This document shows, piece after piece, positions 1 to 8,690 of a DNA stretch of 64,000 nt (position 1 is its first letter; each line of letters begins with the position of its first letter). The DNA comes from Camarhynchus parvulus (taxonomy: Eukaryota; Chordata; Aves; Passeriformes; Thraupidae), in the NCBI RefSeq assembly GCF_901933205.1, contig NC_044574.1, positions 45,975,609 to 46,039,608 on the forward strand, in the 5' to 3' direction. Under the pieces are notes generated by a model. The model was not told the DNA's origin. It did no database searches and worked only from the letters and a program-made list of their open reading frames with translations. A program made the position numbers and the translations under genes.

Positions 1-322
1 CAGGTTATTTTTTGTCCTGTGTGCTAAACATTCCCTTATACAAAATGAATAATCTGTTGATGTGAACATCCTGTAAGCTGTTGTCATCCAAGAGAAGTTG
101 TGAGGGGCTCAGCTGCTCTTCCTGTTGTTTTGTCCCTTCAGAGGGACAGGGCTGGCAATGCTCCCTGTGCACTTTTGAGGGCAAAGCTTGAGTGGAATGT
201 TGGACACATTCCTGAAAAAAAGAGACCGAGGGCACAATGAATCCAACCACAGCCTGTTCTACAGTCACAGCCCAGCTAATTCGTTAGTAATCTCTGATCT
301 TGACTCTTTCTCTTTTTCAACT

Positions 323-826
323 GGTGAAGACATCATAGATCTCACAGGGGATGACATCATAGATCTCACAGGTGAAGAAGTCATCGACCTCACAGGTGAA
401 GACACCATAGATCTCACAGGTGAAGACATCATCAATCTCACTGCTGAAGAAGTCATAGATCTTACACGTGAAGAAGTCATCGATCTCACAGGTGAAGATG
501 TCATAGATCTCACAGGTGAAGAAGCCATTGATCTCACAGGTGAAGATGTCATAGATCTCACAGGTGACGACATCATTGATCTCACAGGTGAAGAAGTCAT
601 AGATCTTACAGGTGAAGAAGTCATCGATCTCACAGGTGAAGATGTCATAGATCTCACAGGTGAAGAAGTCATAGATCTCTCAGGTGAAGAAATCATCGAC
701 CTCACAGGTGAAGACATCATCGATCTCACTGGTGAAGAAGTCATCGATCTCAGAGGTGAAGAAGTCATCGATCTCACAGGTGAAGACACCATAGATCTCA
801 CAGGTGAAGAAGTCATCGATCTCACA
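323..826 (+). repeat. 21-unit, 24-bp coding minisatellite encoding tandem SIMs
   Basis: Twenty-one consecutive 24-bp units without indels, each encoding 8 residues of the pattern G-E-(E/D)-(V/I)-I-D-L-T. Fifteen units keep (V/I)-I-D-L-T exactly. The others read TIDLT (twice), IINLT, AIDLT, VIDLS and VIDLR. Copy B has one unit at this place (13867-13890), so the array grew after or during the duplication. Unit-to-unit changes are mostly third-base, E/D or V/I, which fits selection for the SIM core. Confidence 0.97.
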
Positions 827-880
827 GGTGAATCTTCTGAGCCTGAAGTCATCATTATCAGTGACAATGAATCTCCTGTG
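330..880 (+). CDS. RNF4-like: RNF4-like copy A, expanded SIM exon
   Basis: Coding exon of 551 nt starting in phase 1 and ending in phase 0 at the donor GTAAGT (881). It encodes the SIM array followed by GESSEPEVIIISDNESPV, which holds a last acidic SIM (VIII-SDNES) like RNF4 SIM3/SIM4. In copy B the exon starts after a good ttttcag acceptor. In copy A that AG is mutated to AA (319-320). The next AG, at 328-329, is 9 nt downstream and keeps the phase, so 330 is chosen. The frame is open back to 188, but that part is intronic in copy B. Confidence 0.85.
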
Positions 881-3800
881 GTAAGTAGTGAAGGGCACAC
901 TCCTCTCCATCTTGCTTTCAAATTAGTTTTCTTGCCTGTCTTCTGGAATCTTACTGAGTACTCTGGCCCCAAAGGTTGAAAGAAGGCTCTGATTTATCAC
1001 TTTAGACACAGTTCCCAGTCAGCCCCAAAAACACTCATGAACACATCAGCATGCCTGAGAAGTGCTTGCAGAGAGTGGGTGAACAATCTAAAAGAGGTTG
1101 TTGCTTCCGTGATTTAAAGGAGAGCACAGGAAGTCTTTGACTTCCCAAGCAAGACGTGTTTTTACCTGCAACATCAGTTTAAAGTACCTTTGTCATTGAG
1201 CTGTAAAATGCAACTGCAGCTGACTGGAGTATGCACTAATTTGGTTTCTTATTCCAAGAATTCTTTAAAAGGGCCACATTGGGAATTTTTTCATTTTTCC
1301 CCTACTATCTTAAAGGAATATGCTTGGATCCAGCCCACAGTGCAGTGTATCTGCTCAAATTTGGGATGCCACTGCTGCTGTGCAAAACAGAAACATGCAG
1401 CAAACAGCATGGGCATTTTATCCTGACAGGGCTGTTCCTGAACCTTTGCAAGAAAAGGCCTCAAATTTTACAACAAGATTTTCATGACCCAGCTCCACGT
1501 GCACCAAACACAAGAGCAGGTTTGGGTATGGGGTTTTTTCTCCTCAGTAGCTGTTCACATGCTAAGCAGTGTTCATGCTGTCACAGGTGAAATTGCCAGT
1601 TTGGGGGAGAAAGAGAGGAAGAAATGGCTCCAGCCCAAATCCAATTAGGGAACTGAAAAAGGGAAGCAGGGAGTTCAGGTGGTCCCTAAGTGCCTCCATT
1701 TCTACCCCATTTCAGGACAGGGAGCAGAGCCAGCAGCAGCCTCATCTTTCCAGAGCATCAGAGAATTCTGTTGAGCCACTGGCAAGGAATGGTGAAGAGG
1801 AACCAATAGAAGATGATGGGTATGTGAGAAAGTGTCTATCAAAGCAGTAATTTCAGATAAGTGGTTGAAAGAGGTTTTTGCCAAGCTTTTGGGTTCTGCC
1901 TAGCTCTGTGCAAGTACTTCAGACCTGGAATATAGTGGCCTGCGTGTCAGAGAATTAAAATAAACCCAACAAAATCCAGCAGAAGCCTTTCTTCTCTGTT
2001 TGTGAAGCCTTAGCTTCTTAGAAGCTGTCCATCTAACATTGAATGTAAGAGAATGGCTGGCCACACTGAAATGCTTGCCGTCCATAAAAATTCTTGGAAT
2101 GATTGTGTTTCTGGGCTGGGAAGTTGCTTAATCAGAATAGGGGATGTTTTAAGTGCCAACGTTTGCTTTGTTGGTAACCTTTGGTGTCCAGTGAAATAAA
2201 TGGCTGCATGTTCTCCTGGTTCTGCTCTCTCTAGTGATTGGCTGCGATTTAATTTTGAACGTCCTTTTTGGTCTCATGAGGACTCAGAGGTGAGAATCCA
2301 CATGTTCTTGTCCTTTCTGGTCTGTGGGAGGGGAAGGGACCAAAGGGGAGCTGCACAACTCAGTTGTTTGAGGTGGGTGCCACGGGCAGCTGGCTGGAAG
2401 CACAGCCCTTGCTGAGAAGCTCCAACTTGAACATCCCTTCAAGTGTCTCCTTGGCGGTGTCCATAGAGGGAGAAGCCCTTTCCAGGATGGCACTGGCAGA
2501 TCTATGTGTCCTTTGTAGTTCTAGCTTTAAGCAGCAGATTGCACATACTCCAAGTCCAGTTTGCTGGTGCCAATAGAGCAGCAAACTGGAATTCTTTACT
2601 CCCAATGCCTGTTGTGGTTTCTATTCTCAGTGGCCATTTGTCCAACATTAAGTGTTTAGGGCTTTGACTGCAGAAGTTGCCCTTCTTGTGGCTAACAAGG
2701 GAAAGAAAAGCTTCTAGCCCAAATCCAATCAGGGAACTGAAACAGGGAAGTAGGATAGAGTTGTTTTGAGTGGTTCCTACTCTCTCTTCATTTTTACCCC
2801 ACTGCAGGCCAGGGAGCAGAACCAGCAGCACTCACATCTTTCCAGATCAGCAGAGAATTCAGCTGGTCCAGTGGCAACTCGTGACAAAGAGGAACCAGGA
2901 GATAATGATGGGTATGTGAGAGTAAAATGTCTCTCTAAATTCTAATTTCTGATATATGGTAGGAACACATTTTTCAAAGCTTCTGGGTTCTGCTGAAGTC
3001 TGTGCAGAAGCTTCAGATCTGGAATATAGTGGCCTGTCTGGTGGAGAAGTAAGTAAAAGAGTCCAAAAAAACACATGGCAAAATCCTGCTGAAACCTTTT
3101 GTTTCTTTTCATGAAGTCATGGTTGAATATTTGTTACAGTGTGGCTTGATATATGCTGAAATGCTTGCAGCACATAGCAGCTTGGGGAACACTTGTGGAG
3201 CTGAGCTGGGATGTTGCTAAATCTGAATAGGTGTTGCTAACTCTCTGTCTGCAGTAAAATTATTGGTTCTGTGCTCAAATGGCTGCATGCTCTTTCTGGT
3301 TCCCTCTAGTGCACAGCCAGCAGGTCCTGCCAGTCCTCCAATGAGGGAGGGTGACAACTCTCAGGTGCAGGACAGGGAGCAGAGCCAGCAGTACCCACTT
3401 GGCTCCAGAGAGGCAGAGAGTTCAGCTGAGCCACGGGCGAGTGACAACGAAGAGGAACCAAGAGATAACAATGAGTACGTGACTGATGGAGAGTCTCTCC
3501 AAAGTGTAGTTTCTGATATATGGTAGACACAGGATTTTTGCCAAACTGTTGGATTCTGCTTGACTCTGTGTAATGGAATCCGATTTGAACCATAGTGTCC
3601 TGTCTGGAAGGGAACTAATGGAAAAAAAAAAACTAAAAACAAAGCAAAATCCTGGAGAAATCTTTCTTCTCCATTCAGGAAGTCATTATTAAATGTTTCT
3701 TACATTATGGATTGCACTGAAATGCTTGCAGTACATAGAAGCTCTTGCACTGACTGTACTTCTGGGCTGGGATGTTGCTAAATCAGAATAAGGGGTTATT

Positions 3801-6800
3801 TCTATTTTTGCAATTGTATGTTTTGGAAGCCCTCTTTACACTGTGAAATTGACAGCTGCATGTTCTTCTAGTTCTATTAACTCTGATGAATGGCCAGACC
3901 GTCTTGAGAGTCCTCCGACATGGCAGGATGACATTACAGATGTAAGCATCATGTTCTTATCACCTGTTCTTGTTCTTTCTGTTATGTGGGAGGGGAGGAG
4001 ACAGAGGGAGAGCTGCACAACTCAGTTGTCCTAGGTGGGGTGCCACGGGCAGCTGCCTGGAAGCACAGCCCGTGCTGGGAAGCTCCAACTCGCCCATCCC
4101 TGCAAGTCCTTTCTTGGTGGTGTCCATAGAGGGAGAAGCCTTTGTCAGGATGGCACTGGCAGATCTGTGTGTTCCTTGTAGTTCTATTAAGTGACTGACA
4201 GACTGCAGATACCCCAAATCCAGTCTGCTGGTGCCAATAGAGCAGCAAGCCTTTCTGCCCCAAATTCCTGTGCTTGTGGTTTCTGTTTCTCAGCAGCTGT
4301 TTTTCCAACATGAAGTGTTTAGGGCTAGCAAGGGAAAGAAAAGCTTCTAGCCCAAATCCAGTCAGGGAACTGAAATAGGGAGGCAGGATGGAGTGGCTTC
4401 AAGTGGTTCCTACTCTGTCTCCATTTTTACCCCACTGCAGGACTGGGAAGGGAGCCAGCAGTACTCACTTCGTTCCAGGTCAGCAGAGAATTCGCTCGAA
4501 TTACTGGCGAGCAACCTTCAACAGGAACCACGAGATATTGAATTGTACGCGACAGATAAAGAGTCTCTCCAAAGTGTAATTTCTGATGCATGGTAGACTG
4601 AGCTTTTTGCCAATCTTTTGGGTTCTACTTGATTCTGTTTGGAGAATTCTGACTTGAAACATAGTGGCCTGTCTGGGAAAGAATTAAGAAACAAAACCAC
4701 AAACAAACAAACAAACAACAACAACGACAAAAAGCCAAACAACAAAAAAAAACCAACCTAAAAACCAGTAAAATCCAGGAGAAACATTTCCTCTCTGTCA
4801 GGAAATCATTATTAAATGCTTCTTACATTATGGGTTGTGATACACTGAAATGCTTACAGTACATAAAAGCTCTTGCACTTGATTGTGTTTCTGGGCTGGG
4901 ATGTTTCTAAATCAGAACAAGGGGTTCTTTAAATTTCTTCAATTATATGTTTTGTTGGTAACCCTCTGTGCTCTGTGAAATTGACAGCTGCATGTTTTTC
5001 TGCTTCTGTTCCCTCTAGTGAACGACTAAGAAGTCTTGTTAGTCCTCCAAACTGGGAGGATGACAATGCAGAGGTGAGGATCTGCATATTGTTGTACTTT
5101 CTGATTCGTGGGAGGGAAAGGGACAAGGGGGGTGCTGCACAACTCAGTTGTTTGAGGTGGGTGGCACAGGCAGCTGACTGGAAGCGCAGCCTTTGCTGGG
5201 AAGCTCCAACTTGAACATCCCTCCAAGTCCATTCTTGGTGGTGTCCATAGAGGGAGAAGCCCTTTCCAGGATGGCACTGGCAGATCTGTGTGTTCTTTGT
5301 AGTTCTAGCATTGAGTAGCAAATTGCACATGCTCCAAGTCCAGTTTACCTGGTGCCAATAGAGCAGCAAACTATAATTCTTTACTCCCAATGCCTGCCTG
5401 TTCAGCAGCCATACAGCTAACATGAAGTGTTAAAGTTATCATAGCAGAATTTGCCAGTTTTGGGGAGAACAAGGGAAAGAAACAGATCCAGGTCAAATCT
5501 GAATAGGGAACAGGAAGAGGGGACCAGGGAGGAGGTGTTCAGGAGGTTCCTAAGCTGCCTCTATTTCTACCTTGTTGCAGCAATGAGAGCAGAATCAGCA
5601 GCACCCACTTCTTTGTTTGTCAGGGCAGCAGCTCTTTGTGCTACTGCTTTGAATGCTCTTAACCAAACATAGAGGGTGATACCCTACCCTTGCTCGCCTC
5701 CCCTGCTGTAGCTGCTTTCTGAGCTGAGGTTTGTGTGAAGCACCTGTGGGCTCACCAAATCTAATTGTATCTTTTCTCTCCCTTTCCATGTGTTCCCTTC
5801 CCATCAATGGAAGCTTCTTGAAGGTGAGTTGATGTTTTATAGTTGGTAATGGACTTTTATCTAAAAAGTAATAGTTATTTTTGTTGTTCTTTTCCAAGAA
5901 AGTCGAGCAGCAGGGATTGAAACTGCTTTTTAGCAAAAGGCAAAGCACAGGGCTGAAGCCTCTGGCCAGTGTCTCAGAGAACGGATGCAATGTGTGTGTG
6001 ATGGCCTCTGTCAGTCACAGCGGGAAATCCCTGCAAGAAAAGTGGTAGCTGAATACTTATGCAGAAGGAACTTTAATGTGGTAACACTTTCTGCAGTTTT
6101 AACTGATTGGTGGTTGATTAGTGTGACATGGGCACTGGAGTTGCAGAGGTCATCGTTGCCTGCGGTTTCTGAGAGTTAAAGAGCAAACAGCATTTCTTGA
6201 CCCTTTGGCTGCTACAGACCAGGCCATTAGAAGTGGTTCTCCCTGTAACTTGGTCAATATGTTGTCCACAGAAATTGGACTTGTTGCTGGGGTGCAGCAG
6301 GTAAATAATGATACACTTGAGAGAGACATTGGTTGTTTGTTTCAGTGTTTCACCAGTCTGGGAGCTCAGTGGTATTTCACAAATCAGACACATCCACTAT
6401 CAAAGTAACTTCTATTATTCATAAATTTAAACCAAGAAGAAATTAGCTTTAATTGGTTGCAAGTGACAAGGTTATCTTCTTAGCTAGTATTCTGTCTTCT
6501 TTTGGTTAGTGATTGTCTCACTTCTGACTGTAATTAGTCCACTCAGTGCATTCCTCAGTCTCCCTCTTCTTCTGGGCTGGGGAGTTTCTTGAGTTGCTGC
6601 TCCATTAGTCAGTGGTCACAATCTCCCCCTTCAGGAATTACTTTTTACCAGTCAGAGCTGATTTCAGGAGAGTTGGGTTTCTTAGTTTCTTCTTTATCTT
6701 GGGAGTTGTGCCAGATGTCCAAGTGTCCCCTCAATTCTGCATTCTTTGTGTCCACTCTCAGTGGGCATCCTTCTCCCCAAACTTTGTTAGGCCTTCCCTG

Positions 6801-8569
6801 GGTCTGAGCTCCTTGAAGCAAGTCAAGCCCTGAACCTTAACAAGGCAATCCTACCAGCAAGGAATTTGCCCATGGGCATCACTTAGATCTTGTTTGTGAG
6901 TTGTTGTCTACTAAATGGAATAAATTCCCTTCCAGTTGATTTGGCTTGAAAGTGTACAATGATCTAACATATGAATACAAAGAGCATCCTTGCTTAAGGA
7001 ATCCATTGCATATTGTGCATTTTGCATCACATAATTCTCAAATTATCTTAATTAAGGAGGAAGATGATGACAATGTCTAAGGGCATACTGCTTCAAGTAA
7101 TTTTATAGTTTCCATGGACTGTCTTTGAGTATCTCTTAGGTCACCTTTTTTAGCTGTGTAGGCTGAACAGAGCAAATATTTTGTGTTGTCTTGTAGCAGA
7201 GGAGTCACAATGTCTGGATGGGTCCAGTCTTAGTATTTGGGAAAGAAGCTTGTTTAGGATTGTTTTTAACCCAGCTGAATAGAGTCCATTTAAAATAGGA
7301 ACCATCGCTGACTATTTATATAACTCATTTCAAGGGTAGCTCCAGGGAGAGAGAGAATAGTAGATCTAACTTTTGAAAATTAAATTACAGTGCATGAACA
7401 AGAAAGGAGAAATGTTACACTGAACAGCCAGGAACAGGTGGATGGCTCTGGTAATGGAACAGGTGCTAATGGCTCAGCCCCTGCAGAACAGGGAGCAGAG
7501 GAGCAGGACACTGACAGTTCAGAGTATGTATGGCTCATGCCCTACCAAACACAAAGCCTTTCGGTGCCTTTCTTTCTTTCCTGTGTAGCACTAAGTTATA
7601 CTTGCTGTGCCTGGTTTATCTTTGAGGCCTTCCCCTACTCTATGTATTTCCCTCCTTCTCCCATGTTGTATGATGATCAAATGATACCATTTGCATTTTG
7701 GGAGAAAAAGGCAGCCCAGAGCAGATGTACAACTTTGCACAGAGCCTTAGATATTGAGTGTGAGGGTATGACAAGGAATGGGAATTACTTGCATCAAATC
7801 CAGGACCTGGGTGAATGACTACACCTTTCTTCTAGTGCAACCAGGACACTCCTTTCCTCAGGACAGGGAGACCCCAAATCCTCATAAATGCAGCACACAG
7901 AGACTTAAAGACAGCAGGGTTCTTCAGAGGAAATGTGTCATGGCTAGTCAGTGCAGTTGCATGATTGTGTGAGATTTTATGTATCAATAACCATTGAAGT
8001 GTGGTGATCTTAACACCTACATGTTCTTTCTAGTTCTGTTCCCTCTAGTGCACAGCAAGGAGTTGTCATTAGGTGTCCCATTTGCATGGAATTTTACTCA
8101 GAGGTAAGGATCCACCTGTTGTTGTCCTTTCTGCTTTGTGGGAGGAGAAAGCCAGAAGGGGAGCTGCACAAGTCAGTTGGGTGATGTGGGTGCTGTGGGC
8201 AGCTGGCTGGAAGAACAGCCCTTGCTGTGAAGCTCCACAAGTCACTTCTTGGTGGTGAATGTAGAGGGAGAAGCCTTTGCCAAGATGGCACTGGCACATC
8301 TGTGGGTCCCTCATTATTCTAACTGATTCTAGATGCTCTAAATAGAGCCTCTGGTGCCAATAGAGCAGCAAGCTCAAATTCTTTCCTCTCAATACATGTT
8401 GTGATTTTCTTTCCTCCAGATTATGCAACATGGACAACAGCTTGTGGCAACCCTGTGTGGCCATGTCTTCTGCAGTAGGTGCCTCCCTGTTGCCCTGGAG
8501 ACTGGTCACGTGTGCCCAACTTGCAGGGTGGAACATTATCCAGGAGAATATATTAACATTTATTTATGA
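330..8569 (+). CDS. RNF4-like: RNF4-like SUMO-targeted ubiquitin ligase, copy A (5' partial, poly-SIM form)
   Basis: Multi-exon gene whose final exons encode a complete RNF4-type C3HC4 RING (CPIC, CGHVFC, CSRC, CPTC). RNF4 reads poly-SUMO chains through SIMs and ubiquitinates the modified protein in the nucleus. Proposed exons, all phase-compatible and free of stops: SIM 330-880, B1 1716-1819, C1 2235-2289, B2 2808-2911, fused C-B 3310-3474, C3 3872-3941, B4 4441-4544, C4 5019-5073, linker D ending at 7523, RING1 8049-8103, RING2 8420-8569. Together they give about 500 residues, against 190 for mammalian RNF4. The ATG and basic N-terminal exons must lie left of the window. The SIM-exon acceptor is shifted and the start of linker D is uncertain. 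Homology is clear; expression and exact splicing are inferred. Confidence 0.8.
881..1715 (+). other. Intron between SIM exon and exon B1, copy A
   Basis: Non-coding stretch nearly identical to 13945-14778 in copy B. Short open frames at 1190-1590 recur in copy B but match no known protein and have no exon-like phase relation to their neighbours. No regulatory element or RNA gene was recognised. Confidence 0.7.
1716..1819 (+). CDS. RNF4-like: RNF4-like copy A, B-type exon 1
   Basis: A 104-nt exon after acceptor tttcag, in phase 0, ending in phase 2 at donor GTATGTGAG. It begins DREQSQQQPHLS and ends EEEPIEDD plus a split Gly. It is polar and acidic, like the linker between SIMs and RING in RNF4. 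The exon is identical in copy B (14779-14882). Confidence 0.75.
2235..2289 (+). CDS. RNF4-like: RNF4-like copy A, C-type exon 1 (degenerate RING1)
   Basis: A 55-nt exon after ctctctctag, phase 2 to 0, donor GTGAGA. It encodes DWLRFNFERPFWSHEDSE. Length, phase, acceptor context and following intron match the RING1 exon, but both CxxC cysteines are gone. Only the final SE is kept. Confidence 0.6.
2336..2600 (+). repeat. Post-C-exon intronic repeat, copy 1
   Basis: About 260 bp running from the shared start ctgcacaactcag to the landmark gtgccaatagagcagcaa. Homologous segments follow every C or RING1 exon, at 4005-4260, 5117-5375, 8158-8385, 15961-16160, 16865-17060 and 19545-19735. This shows that each C exon was duplicated together with the intron of the RING1 exon. 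Confidence 0.85.
2808..2911 (+). CDS. RNF4-like: RNF4-like copy A, B-type exon 2
   Basis: A 104-nt exon after cccactgcag, phase 0 to 2, donor GTATGTGAG. It begins AREQNQQHSHLSRS and ends EEPGDND plus a split Gly. This exon and C1 have no counterpart in copy B. Confidence 0.7.
3310..3474 (+). CDS. RNF4-like: RNF4-like copy A, fused C-B exon
   Basis: A 165-nt exon after tccctctag, phase 2 to 2, donor GTACGT. It equals a 55-nt C exon (AQPAGPASPPMREGDNSQ), 6 nt encoding VQ, and a 104-nt B exon (DREQSQQYPLGS...). The intron between C and B has been reduced to gtgcag, so the two read through as one exon. The frame is open in copy A. The copy B version has a 1-nt insertion. Confidence 0.7.
3872..3941 (+). 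CDS. RNF4-like: RNF4-like copy A, C-type exon 3
   Basis: A 70-nt exon, phase 2 to 0, donor GTAAGC. The usual second ctctag acceptor is lost here, so the acceptor 15 nt upstream (ttcttctag) is used in the same frame. It encodes SINSDEWPDRLESPPTWQDD plus ITD, with no RING cysteines. Confidence 0.6.
4005..4260 (+). repeat. Post-C-exon intronic repeat, copy 2
   Basis: Second copy of the intronic segment that follows C and RING1 exons, lying about 60 bp after the C3 donor. It ends with gtgccaatagagcagcaa at about 4230-4250. Confidence 0.85.
4441..4544 (+). CDS. RNF4-like: RNF4-like copy A, B-type exon 4
   Basis: A 104-nt exon after cccactgcag, phase 0 to 2, donor GTACGC. It begins DWEGSQQYSLRSRSAENS and ends QQEPRDIE plus a split codon. 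The length is unchanged from the other B exons, which supports selection on the frame. Confidence 0.65.
4683..4757 (+). repeat. A-rich simple repeat (AAAC/AAC)n
   Basis: Low-complexity run of aaac and aac units ending in a run of A, in the intron after B4. It gives long shadow open frames on the - strand. Confidence 0.85.
5019..5073 (+). CDS. RNF4-like: RNF4-like copy A, C-type exon 4
   Basis: A 55-nt exon after ccctctag, phase 2 to 0, donor GTGAGG. It encodes ERLRSLVSPPNWEDDNAE. The SPPNW segment sits where RING1 has RCPIC. The copy B exon at 15899 has SPPIC here and bridges the two forms. Confidence 0.65.
5117..5375 (+). repeat. Post-C-exon intronic repeat, copy 3
   Basis: Third copy of the RING1-type intron segment, ending with gtgccaatagagcagcaa near 5352-5370. 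Confidence 0.85.
5581..5672 (+). pseudogene. Decayed B-type exon
   Basis: After an intact ttgttgcag acceptor the sequence resembles a B exon (agagcagaatcagcagcaccca), but in phase 0 it reads CAA TGA at once and the 3' part no longer matches. In copy B the same place (17288) has also lost the acceptor AG. It is taken as a dead module in both copies. Confidence 0.65.
5673..7390 (+). other. Long intron before linker exon D, copy A
   Basis: Non-coding sequence matching 17378-18765 in copy B at about 99% over its first 1.25 kb. Bases 7030-7360 have no counterpart in copy B. Small open frames are shared with copy B only because the DNA is nearly identical. No other element was recognised. Confidence 0.7.
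7432..7523 (+). CDS. RNF4-like: RNF4-like copy A, linker exon D (5' end uncertain)
   Basis: Encodes EQVDGSGNGTGANGSAPAEQ followed by an acidic end, closing in phase 2 at donor GTATGT (7524). The acceptor aligned with copy B (AG at 7389-7390) would start the exon at 7391 in phase 1, which does not fit the phase-0 end of C4 or the SIM exon. The next in-phase AG, at 7430-7431, gives 7432; 7438 is also possible. A start at 7432 drops the Arg-rich stretch (ERRN) that matches the basic patch of RNF4. A transcript entering from a phase-1 exon could use 7391. Confidence 0.55.
8049..8103 (+). CDS. RNF4-like: RNF4-like copy A, RING1 exon
   Basis: A 55-nt exon after ccctctag, phase 2 to 0, donor GTAAGG. 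It encodes AQQGVVIRCPICMEFYSE, with the first two RING zinc ligands in CPIC. The human RNF4 counterpart reads SCPICMDGYSE. An upstream in-frame acceptor (8033) would add five residues. It differs from copy B by two bases, both changing residues (EF against DS). Confidence 0.9.
8158..8385 (+). repeat. Intronic repeat after the true RING1 exon, copy A
   Basis: This is the presumed parent position of the intronic segment found after every C exon. It ends with gtgccaatagagcagcaa near 8353-8371. Confidence 0.8.
8420..8569 (+). CDS. RNF4-like: RNF4-like copy A, RING2 and C-terminal exon
   Basis: The last coding exon after ctttcctccag, with 49 codons and TGA. It holds the remaining six RING ligands: TLCGHVFC, CSRC and VCPTC. 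The C-terminus is EYINIYL in place of the RNF4 tail YHPIYI. In RNF4 this tail forms part of the dimer interface and is needed for activity, so the change may alter dimerisation. It differs from copy B by 31 of 150 bases and 16 of 49 residues. Confidence 0.92.
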   Translation: MMQHGQQLVATLCGHVFCSRCLPVALETGHVCPTCRVEHYPGEYINIYL

Positions 8570-8684
8570 GTGCTTCTCAGGACAGTCTCAGATGGATCTT
8601 GGACTATAGGCAGTGTAGAGACTTGTTTCTTTATGTATATAGTTTTTCCTGTATATAGTTTCATTTTTGCTCAATTCAATTATA

Positions 8685-8690
8685 AATAAA
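8685..8690 (+). promoter_or_regulatory. Polyadenylation signal AATAAA, copy A
   Basis: AATAAA lies about 116 nt after the stop of the RING2 exon, followed by a T/G-rich stretch. It is identical in copy B at 20045-20050. Confidence 0.85.

Noticed and set aside
188..329. Met start at 188 as the true N-terminus of copy A
   Set aside because: The aligned bases in copy B are intron, and the RNF4-type N-terminus is found in separate upstream exons. It is kept only as an alternative.
265..972. 235-codon open frame on the - strand with SSPVRSM repeats
   Set aside because: It is the antisense shadow of the SIM minisatellite; the + strand frame encodes clear SIMs and joins RNF4-like exons.
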